This document shows, piece by piece, positions 8,620-17,588 of a stretch of DNA of 64,000 nucleotides. The stretch covers positions 1-64,000 of the forward strand of contig JANPYM010000003.1 in the NCBI GenBank assembly GCA_025890175.1, in the 5' to 3' direction. Source of the stretch: Ciborinia camelliae (lineage: Eukaryota; Ascomycota; Leotiomycetes; Helotiales; Sclerotiniaceae). The translations under genes were made by a program, and so were the position numbers. Numbering within the stretch: position 1 is the first letter of the stretch; every line of letters begins with the position of its first letter. The notes beneath the pieces were generated by a model. The model did no database searches, was not told the origin of the DNA, and was given only the letters and a program-made list of their open reading frames with translations.

Positions 8620-10134
8620 CTATGTTTTGTGACGCTTGTTCTCACGAGGGCTATTATCGGACACACATGAAACTGGCGACGCTTCGTCCTGAGGTATGCC
8701 CCGATCTTCCCAACAATGCCCTGGTGCGGTACAAAACCCGTTATCAGCTTTGCGGTTACAACTGCGGTATTGTTGCGAAGATTTGTCTTTGACAATTTGA
8801 AGACATTGCCCTGTCGGTTCATTAACCTTGGAAAGTTTTGTTGTGAGGGAGATGTTTCTTTCCTCAGTGTGTTGTGGGTTGTTGAAAAAATCCGTCCCTT
8901 CTACAACAGGGTTTTGACCATCTTCAAAACATCCTCTCTCGTATTGATTTTTCCTTTTTAGCCACCAGATTTCACAGGAAGGCCAATTATGGTTGGGTTG
9001 AGGAGCGTTGTTTCCAGACGATGTGGCTCCGTATAGTTGTTGACTGTAGCCTTGTGAAATCCCTGGAGTTGCAGATACGTTTCTGGGGAAATATGTCGTA
9101 AGCTGCGGTTGGGAACGGAATATCATCCTCGGGAGTTCTCTTCGCGGGTGATCATTGTCCCACCATTTTTCACATCCTCTTGTTAATTCGTTGATGCTCG
9201 GGAGTCTGCCTTCACAGTTGTAATAACGTACGGAGGATTCTTGATGCTGATCAACTGATGATTGCCGATAACTTGTTGGTTGAGTATCAAAACTTGAAGA
9301 AGGTTGACCTTGATGTGCATTCCTCAGCACAACTACTTTGTCCCTTGTTGAGTCTTGTGACGTATTTGCGGAATTCTGAGAATTGTCATTAACAATTTTG
9401 CACCATGTCTTCGAAGAGTCTCCGGGATTGCACTTTTGGGTTGAAGTGATGGTGTTATGGTGTCCAAATGCCGGTTGGATATTATTCGCTGAAGATTGAT
9501 CTTGATGTACATTCATTGGAGCAACTAAGCTATCCCCTGCTGATTCGTGTATCGGGTTTGCGGATTCCGATGGATTATTAACAACTTCGAGCCACTTCTT
9601 CGAATCGCCTTTTGCACTGGGTTCTTTGACTAGGGTTTTGGGGTCATGATATTCTATTGGCGGTCGTCCATGACTTGTTGATTGTGTATTATAAGGTGAA
9701 GAATCTTGACCGCAATATGCATTGCTTGTGGCGGATGCCTTATCCCTTGCTGATTCAAGCGGAGCAGAATTGTCACAATAGGGGAGGTCATTATCCGCCG
9801 CAGAGTCTCCATCACCAGCCTCAGGTTCGGAATCTTGAGGTGTAAGTGGCTCAGAGAGATTTGATGGAGTACTTGGTGTCCAACCTTGATCTGAGGGTGG
9901 AATTGGACCCCATTCCGGTGAGTTGGCCATAAAAGAATCCTCCGCCCGAAGTCCATGAAGCCGATCAAAACAAACATCACACAAGCCGTATTTCTTTGGA
10001 TCAGTAATCGGGCTTGTACACTCATAACTACCGGAACCTTTGTCTGTGCATATGGACGTTTGTGTGGATTTTGTGACTTCCCAGGTCGGTTGACGACGAC
10101 CCGGGTCATTCAAATATTTTGGATGGGCAGACAT
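8620..10134 (-). CDS. Gene C: Cys-rich subtelomeric family protein, 504 aa
   Basis: This is an uninterrupted frame from an ATG at 10134 (MSAHPKYLND). The N-terminus carries the Cys4 module: C29-x9-C39-x12-C52-x2-C55, in the context ECTSPITDPKK...LCDVCFD. It is preceded by a GRRQPTWEV stretch like the RKRPWE/D stretches in gene F. The middle, about residues 60-420, is Ser/Asn/Gln/Pro-rich and probably disordered, with repeats such as ATSNAYCGQDSSPYNTQSTS that have a close match in gene F. The C-terminus has TGQC, then CNRKADNGFCTAPGHC, but lacks the W(Y/F)PGR ending. Function is unknown. A metal-binding, possibly nuclear or secreted role cannot be decided from sequence. Confidence 0.72.
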   Translation of the reverse strand: MSAHPKYLNDPGRRQPTWEVTKSTQTSICTDKGSGSYECTSPITDPKKYGLCDVCFDRLHGLRAEDSFMANSPEWGPIPPSDQGWTPSTPSNLSEPLTPQDSEPEAGDGDSAADNDLPYCDNSAPLESARDKASATSNAYCGQDSSPYNTQSTSHGRPPIEYHDPKTLVKEPSAKGDSKKWLEVVNNPSESANPIHESAGDSLVAPMNVHQDQSSANNIQPAFGHHNTITSTQKCNPGDSSKTWCKIVNDNSQNSANTSQDSTRDKVVVLRNAHQGQPSSSFDTQPTSYRQSSVDQHQESSVRYYNCEGRLPSINELTRGCEKWWDNDHPRRELPRMIFRSQPQLTTYFPRNVSATPGISQGYSQQLYGATSSGNNAPQPNHNWPSCEIWWLKRKNQYERGCFEDGQNPVVEGTDFFNNPQHTEERNISLTTKLSKVNEPTGQCLQIVKDKSSQQYRSCNRKADNGFCTAPGHCWEDRGIPQDEASPVSCVSDNSPRENKRHKT

Positions 10135-10684
10135 ATTTCTATGATGAACAAGTCAGAAATATCGACGAGATGTTGATTTGAGAATTCAGAGTCTTACCAG
10201 AAAGAAATGGCAAGATGATATAAGTGATATAAGTGATGTGCAGTTACAGGTGCGGGAAAGAGGCCGATAGGAGAGGACTGGTGGAATGCGCGGACAGACA
10301 GTGATATGATAATAATTAGAGGGGATATTTTGATTGTTGTATTGGCTGTCGACGATGAAGTAGGCTCAGCGAAAGTAATACCAAAGTGGCGGAAGCGTTA
10401 TCTGCTGATAAAAGGGCTTTATCGATAGTCGATGATGAAGTGACGATTATGCTCAGTGGCAGTGATTCTCTAGCGGAGGAAGGGAATGTAAGATAAATTG
10501 ATGTAGAGGAAACGATATGATGGAGAATCGATGATTAAGTGATAAAGTATGCTCAATGACAGCAATACTGGAGCAGAGGCGGCGAATACCAGAATTCAAG
10601 GTTTAAAACAATATCCAACCACGCCACCTTGAATTTCAATAGCAAGTCAGACGATAACTAGATGTTGAATAACATAGAACAAGG

Positions 10685-10876
10685 CTATCTTGAATTCTCA
10701 AAGCAAGTTAGAAAATAATGGGGTTCTTGAAATAGTGTAGATAGTCGGCATTCTATGGCTGGTATGGGGGTGGAAGTGTAGTCCGTTGTGTATTGAGTGT
10801 TTGGTGCGAAATGACAAAACTGAGTGGTTGGAGGTGAAGTTGAGCATGAATGATTCACAAATGATTCATGAATCAC
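10685..10876 (-). pseudogene. Short gene-A-like coding relic
   Basis: The minus strand encodes FAPNTQYTTDYTSTP, which resembles the repeated segments TPNAQYTTSSHTS and LNTQYAMS of gene A. It has no conserved Cys module and overlaps the start of the promoter-like region shared with gene F. I read it as a possible decayed fragment; chance similarity in low-complexity sequence is also possible. Confidence 0.25.
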
Positions 10877-11040
10877 CCAGAAAGCTTGTAATTGACGAAT
10901 TTTCCGCCTCGGACTTTTGTATAAAGTCAGCGAACTTCTCTTCTTTTTTTACCCTTTCCTTTCTATCTGCATCTCTAAACATAAACTCAAACCAGATTTC
11001 ACTTTCCAGCAACACAGCCTTCATCTACTGTACCCATTCT
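10804..11040 (+). promoter_or_regulatory. Promoter/leader of gene D, duplicated upstream of gene F
   Basis: About 200 bases here match 14213-14420 in order. Shared stretches include GAGCATGAA.GATTCAC, a CTTCTTTTT-like pyrimidine run, CATAA.CTCAA.CC.GATTTCACT and the following GCAACAC. The match ends near each gene's start, so the duplicated piece is a 5' flank rather than coding DNA. Confidence 0.6.
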
Positions 11041-11072
11041 ACCTCAGACTTTATTCGTATTATACTAGCAGG

Positions 11073-11876
11073 ATGGCAGATCCATACCATACAGCAGATG
11101 GGTATTCCGATAGCAATCCGAGAAATAATCCCCCGAACAACCAATCGCAAAGTCTACCGGAATATATACAATCAGGGTCAGAAGTCGATAAAGCTGCACA
11201 ACTCGGTATGCTAGGTTTACCGGAAATTTTTGAGAAAATAACGAATTTGGGGAACAAATATGGGCAAAAGCCTGAACCAACTAGTACAAACGATCAATTG
11301 CAAAATCGACCGGAATATATACACCCAGGGTCAGAAGTCGACAGAGCTGCAAAACTCGGTATACTTGGCACACTGGAAATATCTACCAAAATAGAGATTT
11401 TGGGATCGACATATGGGGAACAGAAGTGCCGTAGAAAGGGCTGTGAAATAGTCGTGTCCGTGACTGCACAATATGAAGCATGCGATGAACACCAACCATA
11501 TTATACAGACTGGGATTTTGCCTATTGCGAGACGGAATTGAAGATGGAATCAAAGTCCCTTGAGATATGTACTGATCCAGGCCTATTTTTCATGAACGGG
11601 CAATGTGTACAGAAGAAACCTTTCTACATCAATATGGGAGGCTACACAGGAAACTTCTGTACGATCCATAAAGGAAACCATCAGAGAAATGCTTTCTATG
11701 AATCAAATGGTGGAAAGGATGGTAAATGGTTTCCTGGACGCCATGAAGGCAACGTTAAACTTCCTGCTGGGTATGGTAAATCTGGGGTGCCAAAATGGAA
11801 AAGACCAAACAATTCAAAGACAACCAATTTAGATGCGCAACAAGAAGGGAGTTCTGCAGGTCAAGGACTGGAGTAA
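11073..11876 (+). CDS. Gene D: Cys-rich subtelomeric family protein, 267 aa
   Basis: The start is the ATG giving MADPYHTADG; the frame extends upstream only from a TTG. Residues 29-69 and 80-120 are a tandem duplication (PEYIQSGSEVDKAAQLGMLG and PEYIHPGSEVDRAAKLGILG). C119-x4-C124-x12-C137-x2-H140 (KCRRKGC...ACDEH) is a CCCH variant of the family's Cys4 module. The end carries NGQC (C178), NFCTIH (C196) and KWFPGR (218-223), matching genes A and B. There is no signal peptide or membrane helix. The 5' flank is shared with gene F and the 3' flank is tandemly repeated. Function is unknown; metal binding is inferred. Confidence 0.72.
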   Translation: MADPYHTADGYSDSNPRNNPPNNQSQSLPEYIQSGSEVDKAAQLGMLGLPEIFEKITNLGNKYGQKPEPTSTNDQLQNRPEYIHPGSEVDRAAKLGILGTLEISTKIEILGSTYGEQKCRRKGCEIVVSVTAQYEACDEHQPYYTDWDFAYCETELKMESKSLEICTDPGLFFMNGQCVQKKPFYINMGGYTGNFCTIHKGNHQRNAFYESNGGKDGKWFPGRHEGNVKLPAGYGKSGVPKWKRPNNSKTTNLDAQQEGSSAGQGLE

Positions 11877-11914
11877 TGCAGAAATGAGAAGGTTGACATA
11901 CTTGGAAGAGAAAT

Positions 11915-12320
11915 GTGTCTCTTTAAGTTGGCTTTGGATTTGTTATTCGATGTTTTTCAGGATTCACTGCGTGGTTATTATCGGCATGTTGAAGCTTACT
12001 AACACAAGGTTGCTGGCAACTTGTAATTAGGGGTCATACGATGGGGGGATGTTGGGTTCTTAAGTTGGTTTTCCTTTTGTTATTCGAGGCTTTTCAGATC
12101 TACTGTGTTTATCGGCATGTTGGAGCTTATTAATACAAGATTCCTGGTAACTTGTAATTAGCTTCTACATCATGACATAATCCAAGGTCTGATGATAGGA
12201 TGGAGGAGGGTTGGGTTCTTCGAGTTTGTTTTCCTTTTGTTGTTCGATCGTTTTTGGGGTGCTTGTTATCGGCAGGTTAATGCGGTTCCAGGCAACTTGT
12301 AATTAGCTTTTACTGATATA
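11915..12320. repeat. Three tandem copies of a ~110-140 bp 3'-flank unit
   Basis: Copies at about 11921-12030, 12058-12168 and 12217-12313 each run from a TTAAGTTGG..TT.TTGTTATTCGA-like start through TTATCGGCATGTT to GGCAACTTGTAATTAG. A related stretch lies downstream of gene B near 7311. Tandem duplication of the 3' end of a family member is the simplest reading. Confidence 0.7.
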
Positions 12321-12774
12321 ATGCAAGGTCTGATCCCTTTATACAGTTGTTCTCATCTGAATTGCCTCTGGGGCCTGGAGCACAATGCCGTGAAATTCTC
12401 TGCTTCCTAAGAGATACATCAAATATCTACACTCTGACCGATTACAAATAACAGCAGGTTAAGAAGTCTATGGATTGTCCTTCGTTGTACGGTGTAGATC
12501 ATCGTGATACGGCACCATTTAAAACATCGCTAGGCTCTCCAACGGTCAACGGTCAACAATCAAGGCTCAACGACGCTCAATGCTCAACACTTAAGCTGGC
12601 TGTACTACATAGATACCATGAAGAATAACTATTAATTTGCAATCATGACTCGTCTTCCATCTCAGAAAAAAACACAACACAACACAAGAAGGTCAATAGC
12701 ATTACCAACAATCGAACCCACCACAACTTGTCATTCGATAAATTATTTACCAGTCAATCAAGACATCAATCAAT
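12321..12774. other. Intergenic with short CAACGGT/CTCAA direct repeats
   Basis: Contains short direct repeats near 12538-12595 (CAACGGTCAACGGTCAAC and GCTCAA repeats) and the presumed promoter of the next gene. No coding evidence. Confidence 0.4.
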
Positions 12775-13758
12775 ATGAGGTCCACTCGGCAGAATAAAAA
12801 AGCTTACGAAAGAATGGGGGAACCTCAATTGGAACCTCAAACTCCAATCAAAAGCAAGGAACCGAAATCGGAACTCGACCCTTCTATCGCCATCAGCGAA
12901 CCACAATTGGAACCTCGCTCTACCATCCCTATAACAGAGATCGCTATTCACATGGTCGGCTGGAGCTCATACACGGCCATCATCTTCAAGTCTCTTGTCT
13001 GCAGCTACCTATACTTACCAAAATATTTCCCAGCCATCGGGCCATTAATCGCTGGTTTCTTTATCTACAGCCTCAATTCAAGTTTTATTACTGGCGGTAG
13101 GCATATTGAGAGTAAAAATGGTGGAGAGAATGGCAATAGCGCTGAAGACTTTCGGATAATCGTCTGGGGCTTGTTCTACTTGGCAGTCATCTTCAAGGTT
13201 CTTTTCTTCTGCTACCAATATGCGCCAAAATATTTTCCATTCATTGGTTTAGGAGTTTTTGGTCTCATCGCGTACACCTTTTATACTAGCTTCAATGCGG
13301 GTGGACAGACTGAGAGTAGAAATAGTAGGAATGAAGAAGATGATGGGAAGGGTCCAGGTGATGGGAAGGGTCTAGGTGATGGGAAGGGTCTAGGTGATGG
13401 GAAGGGTCTAGGTGATGGGAAGGGTCTAGGTGATGGGAAGGGTCTAGGTGATGGGAAGGGTAAAAATGGTTCAATCGGTAAGGGTAATGGAAAGGATGAA
13501 ATTGATAGAAAGGATAAAGGTGATGAGAAGAGTAAAAATGGTGGGATGTGTACGGGCGATGGAAAGATTGAAAACGGCAAAAAGGGCAAAACTATTATCC
13601 ATGACGAAAATGATGGAAGTCCCCAGACACCCAAGAAGACACCCAAAAAGACACCCAAGAAAACACCCAAGAAAACCCCAAGGAAAACCCCCCGTCGAGG
13701 AGGACGGAATGGAAAGCAAGGAAAGGGCGTTGGATGCGAAACCCCTAAGAAAACATGA
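12775..13758 (+). CDS. Gene E: repeat-rich membrane protein with duplicated two-helix unit, 327 aa
   Basis: This is an ATG-started frame with no recognised family. A hydrophobic unit occurs twice, at about residues 60-105 and 125-175. Both copies read W-x2-Y-x-A-(V/I)-IFK, then a Cys-Tyr pair, PKYFP, an IG-rich helix and an S-F-x2-GG(R/Q)-x-ES end. This predicts four membrane segments arranged as two related hairpins. The C-terminal half is charged low-complexity sequence: six DGKG(P/L)G units from an 18-bp DNA repeat, then a KKTP/RKTP run from a 12-bp repeat. It lacks the Cys modules of its neighbours, so it is an unrelated resident of the cluster. Length is likely variable between strains because of the repeats. 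Confidence 0.7.
   Translation: MRSTRQNKKAYERMGEPQLEPQTPIKSKEPKSELDPSIAISEPQLEPRSTIPITEIAIHMVGWSSYTAIIFKSLVCSYLYLPKYFPAIGPLIAGFFIYSLNSSFITGGRHIESKNGGENGNSAEDFRIIVWGLFYLAVIFKVLFFCYQYAPKYFPFIGLGVFGLIAYTFYTSFNAGGQTESRNSRNEEDDGKGPGDGKGLGDGKGLGDGKGLGDGKGLGDGKGLGDGKGKNGSIGKGNGKDEIDRKDKGDEKSKNGGMCTGDGKIENGKKGKTIIHDENDGSPQTPKKTPKKTPKKTPKKTPRKTPRRGGRNGKQGKGVGCETPKKT
13344..13460 (+). repeat. 18-bp coding minisatellite (DGKGLG)
   Basis: About six copies of GATGGGAAGGGTCTAGGT lie within gene E; the first copy has CCAGGT instead of CTAGGT. Near-identity suggests recent expansion. Confidence 0.9.
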
Positions 13759-14212
13759 GGAAAGATGATGAAGTACGAAGTTGTGGGTATGGAGGATGAG
13801 ATCTGGGATTGTTATTTCTTGACGAGTATTTGGTGCATGGATACGATATGACATATGCTTATGAGCTGTACTGATTTTGGGATTTGGGGAAAAGGGAGTT
13901 TTGCAGTTCGCTATTCAATATTGGGATGGGAAATCAGGATAAGATGGGATATTCGGTTTTGATCTCATCAATGCTCTTTGATTGATCATAATCATTGAAT
14001 CCCGAAAGGTTATTACCATCAGATAGTTATGATTTTTCCAATTATTGCCGATACATAGCCAAAAATACCATCTCATAGTAACACATACTATTTTCAAATA
14101 TAAATCATTCGTTGAATTTGTTATATTCCTCGACTTTGACAACGTGAAACCGACAGCGTGGCCTTTCGTGACTGTGAAATTTAATTACACCGTAATTACT
14201 GCTCAAACAATG
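13759..14212. other. Intergenic between genes E and F
   Basis: No coding frame with support and no RNA gene seen. Confidence 0.4.
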
Positions 14213-14421
14213 CGAGATGACAAAAATTGAAGAGTTGGAAGTAAAGTTTTGAGCATGAAAGATTCACCAATCCTAGAACCGATGAGTTTCCCTCCTCGCA
14301 TTTTCACATCAATAATACAGCGAGCTTTTCTTCGGTTTTGCCATTTTCTTTCTACATCTCCAGACATAATCTCAACCCCGATTTCACTATCCTGCAACAC
14401 GGTCTACATCATCTATTTCTG

Positions 14422-14480
14422 GTAAGACTCTCGGTTCTGAATTTTATATCTCATCGAGAGGGCTAACTTGTTTATCGTAG
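14422..14480 (+). other. Probable 5'-UTR intron of gene F
   Basis: GTAAGA at 14422 and GTAG at 14477-14480 bracket 59 bases just before the ATG at 14485, with a CTAAC branch-like sequence at 14463-14467. The position within the leader is inferred. Confidence 0.55.
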
Positions 14481-14484
14481 CAAT

Positions 14485-15737
14485 ATGCCTAACCATCATA
14501 AAAGTTGTGGAAGCAATGATCACCATATCCGCCGTAAAAGGCCTTGGGAACCTACGCCTTACAAATGTACAGAGAAACTTGCAAGCGGTTCTCAATGTGG
14601 AGGCACGATCGATGATCCAGACAAAAAGATGTGCACCCGTTGTTGGGATTCGCGTCACCGTGGAACTCAGACAGAGAATCACCATACCCTCCGTAAACGG
14701 CCATGGGACCTCACACACCCTTCCAAATGCACAGAGCTACGTTCGGATGGCTCTCCATGTGGGGAAATGATTATTGAATCAGACAAAAAGATGTGCGATG
14801 CTTGTTGGAATTGGCGTTATCGAACTCAGACACAGGATTTTGATGTGGCCAAGTCACCGGCTTGGTCTGGCCCACCTTCACCTTCAGAGCAACATCATCA
14901 AGACCCTGTTTATCTTCAACAACCCGTGAGGAACAAGAAGTTGATCAAAGAGACCTCTCATTTAGATATTTTAGATCACCTTCGGAACAACTTGATTTGC
15001 CACGACCCTCATCGTCAACACAATCTCAGTTACCTACAGCTCAAAATCTTGAATCTGAGGCGACTGGATCTGAAGACTTTACAGCATATAATAAACTCTC
15101 ATTCTACGACTCTCCCGGTCCACAAGGATCAGTAGGAAATAGGACAGTTGCCACAAGCAATGCATACCAAGTTCAAACTTCTCCAGTTTATAATACTCAA
15201 CCGACGAGTCATCAGCAATTGGCAGTTGGGCCGCGTCAAGAATACTCCAACCCTCGCATATGCGGAGAGAAGCACAAAAACCCATGCCCTAACGAAATTA
15301 CTTCTGGGGAGGAAGTGTGCGGAACCTGTAAAGCCTCGACAGATCATCTACAAACAACATTCGGGTGGATGGAATACAGGAGCGAAAACCCATCAGAGAA
15401 GATTACATCCAACTCGGGACAAGGCTCCAATCAACCACAGGTGGGCTTTCTAGTTCGAGGCCTTTCACAAGTTCCTATTAAACAACAGGGATGCAGTCTA
15501 GATCGAACCATTGCATCAGCCGCTCCTCAACAACGGGGTCATGATATGGAATCAGTTCCTGAAAAAGATAAATGCCGTTTTTGGCTGGAAGGGATCGGAG
15601 GCGGGGAATATTGTACCAATATAGCTAAGAAGGGTGGTTATTGTTGGATTCAAGAACACAACAGGAAAAACAACACGAAAGTTCCTCTTCAATGGGCAAC
15701 ATCATATAATCCAGGGCAAACAAAAGGAAGGAGGTGA
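14485..15737 (+). pseudogene. Gene F: Cys-rich subtelomeric family gene with a frameshift
   Basis: The first frame, 14485-15135, starts MPNHHKSCGS. It holds two tandem Cys4 modules: C28-x9-C38-x11-C50-x2-C53 and C82-x9-C92-x11-C104-x2-C107, each preceded by RKRPW(E/D). Similarity to gene C (SPAWSGPPSPSEQ against SPEWGPIPPSDQ) ends near 14890. It resumes in another frame by about 14975 (ATSNAYQVQTSPVYNTQPTS against ATSNAYCGQDSSPYNTQSTS) and continues to 15737. That second frame has a third module (ICGEKHKNPC...VCGTC) and a C-terminal YC..KKGGYCWIQEH. I tested nearby GT..AG pairs and none restores the frame, so a one-base indel or sequencing error is likely. If real, it truncates the protein after the first two modules. 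Confidence 0.6.
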
Positions 15738-17588
15738 TTCAACAACGACACTTGTCATACAATCAAGCCAAACTCCATTCAATACCCACGGCCGCACAGC
15801 AATGGGATAGAATGGTACTCGATTGATATGTACAACCTCTATTGCCGATGGTTTGACGATTGAATCGGGACTTTATTCTCTCCTCCTTTCGCCTTTTCTC
15901 AATTTTCTGATACTCTGGAATTCTTTTTCTTTGCTTCATATTTTTTGGTTCGGGCGGGGGGCATGTCTTGGTTTTTGAAGGAACTGGGATCTTCTATATC
16001 TTGCAGGATATAGATATTTTACCATTTACGATGAAATTTAAAAGGGTGATGTAAGGTGGATTTATTTTGTACTTTTGGGTACGGATATATGATGGATTAC
16101 TAAGGCTGCAAGGTGCTAGGATGCATCCTGATGGTTCTTAATCATTCTTCGCCATCTTCCGTTTGAATTTTGCTTTCTTTTTGTCTCAGGTATGATGAGT
16201 ATGATCGAGAGGCTTGGTCGCTCGATTCCATACTCGTACATTTATTTCACCGAGAGCCGAAAAGTCCTTCAAGTTTGCGGGTATTGTTTTGGTCTGGTAT
16301 GGAATTTTTATGAATCGATTAAGGGTTCAAGGTTACAGGTTAAATGTTTTAGTCCACTCTGTATCACTCTGCATCCAATTAAATCTTTTCTTCTTTCATT
16401 GTAGCTCAAGTTGTCATATACTCTGGATTTCTTAATTGAATAGAATGGAATAGAATGGAGAAGAGAGTTATTTGTCTTGTTTAGGAAAAAGTTTGCATGG
16501 ATTTACACATCATATTACAAATGGATTTACATTAGATCTGCATCTGCATCTACATTATTCTTACGTGTATGTTTTGTACTACGAACTTGAGGGATATGAT
16601 ACCATTTTCACATACTTTGTACAATATCTAACTATTATACCGAAAATGTATATCCACTTGACCAATTATTCTAATTCGGGCCACAGACTATGATTGTTGT
16701 CAAAGCTGTCGTATTCTCATGCTAGAGCCATGCTATTTGTATCTATGTCAGCTCCGTTGGCTCTTGCCTGCACCTTGCCTTTAAGGACCTTCGCTAATTC
16801 TTCCCCCCTATCCTCCCACCTATCCTCCCCCTCTTATCTATTCGATATTCGCTTCCCTTTCAAACTTCAGTTAACAATATCAATCCACATCAATGAATAA
16901 TCAAAAAGGCCGAGTTATTTCATTTTCGAATATAAGTTTAAGTGTAGATCTGGCTCTGCTTTATTTTCCTTCGTTTTTAAGTTCTACAGTAGTACCTAGT
17001 CTCAACACCGAAAAGCGGGAACCAAAAAAAAGAATTTCTATTCTACTAATTGAAAGCAAATATAATAGTCTTACAGAAATCTGAAAAATAAAAATAAAAA
17101 TGAAAAGGTAATTAGGTAGCTATGATAATATCCATAGGATGATTCCGAATAATGGTATTTGAATCTTGAGATGTAAGAGTAAGAGTAATATGTAACGATT
17201 CGCAGCAGCAACTTATAATGAATCGATAATTTTGAAATGGAAGAAGCGGGTTGATTTAGAGTCCCAATAGTAGTTCCTATAATCATGACTTTGGCCATCA
17301 TTTCACGAATGATTAAAAGAGAATATATCATATGTATATGTATTACTAACTAGTATTTACCATTTTAATCCAATCCAATAATCCATGCATCGCATCCTCC
17401 CCACTGCCATAATATAAAACATCCCCATCCACATATAATTTCATTTCACCATTCCACCATTCCACCAACGAAACTAAATACATCGCATAACATCGCATAA
17501 CATCTCAATTCGTCTCAATTCATCTCATTACATCTCATAAAATCATTACCTTATCATCCCACCTACGTAAAACCATCCACCCACCTAA
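15738..17588. other. Intergenic, AT-leaning, no supported gene
   Basis: Short frames near 16192-16700 have no codon structure or homology that I can see. The 17390-17560 part is rich in CATC and CATAACATC repeats. This gap separates the subtelomeric cluster from conserved genes. Confidence 0.45.

Noticed and set aside
13281..13670. Minus-strand frame rich in Pro, Phe and Gly
   Set aside because: Antisense of the gene E minisatellites.
14926..14974. Intron (GTGAGG..TTAG) in gene F
   Set aside because: Its 49-bp length does not restore the downstream frame; neighbouring acceptors fail in the same way.
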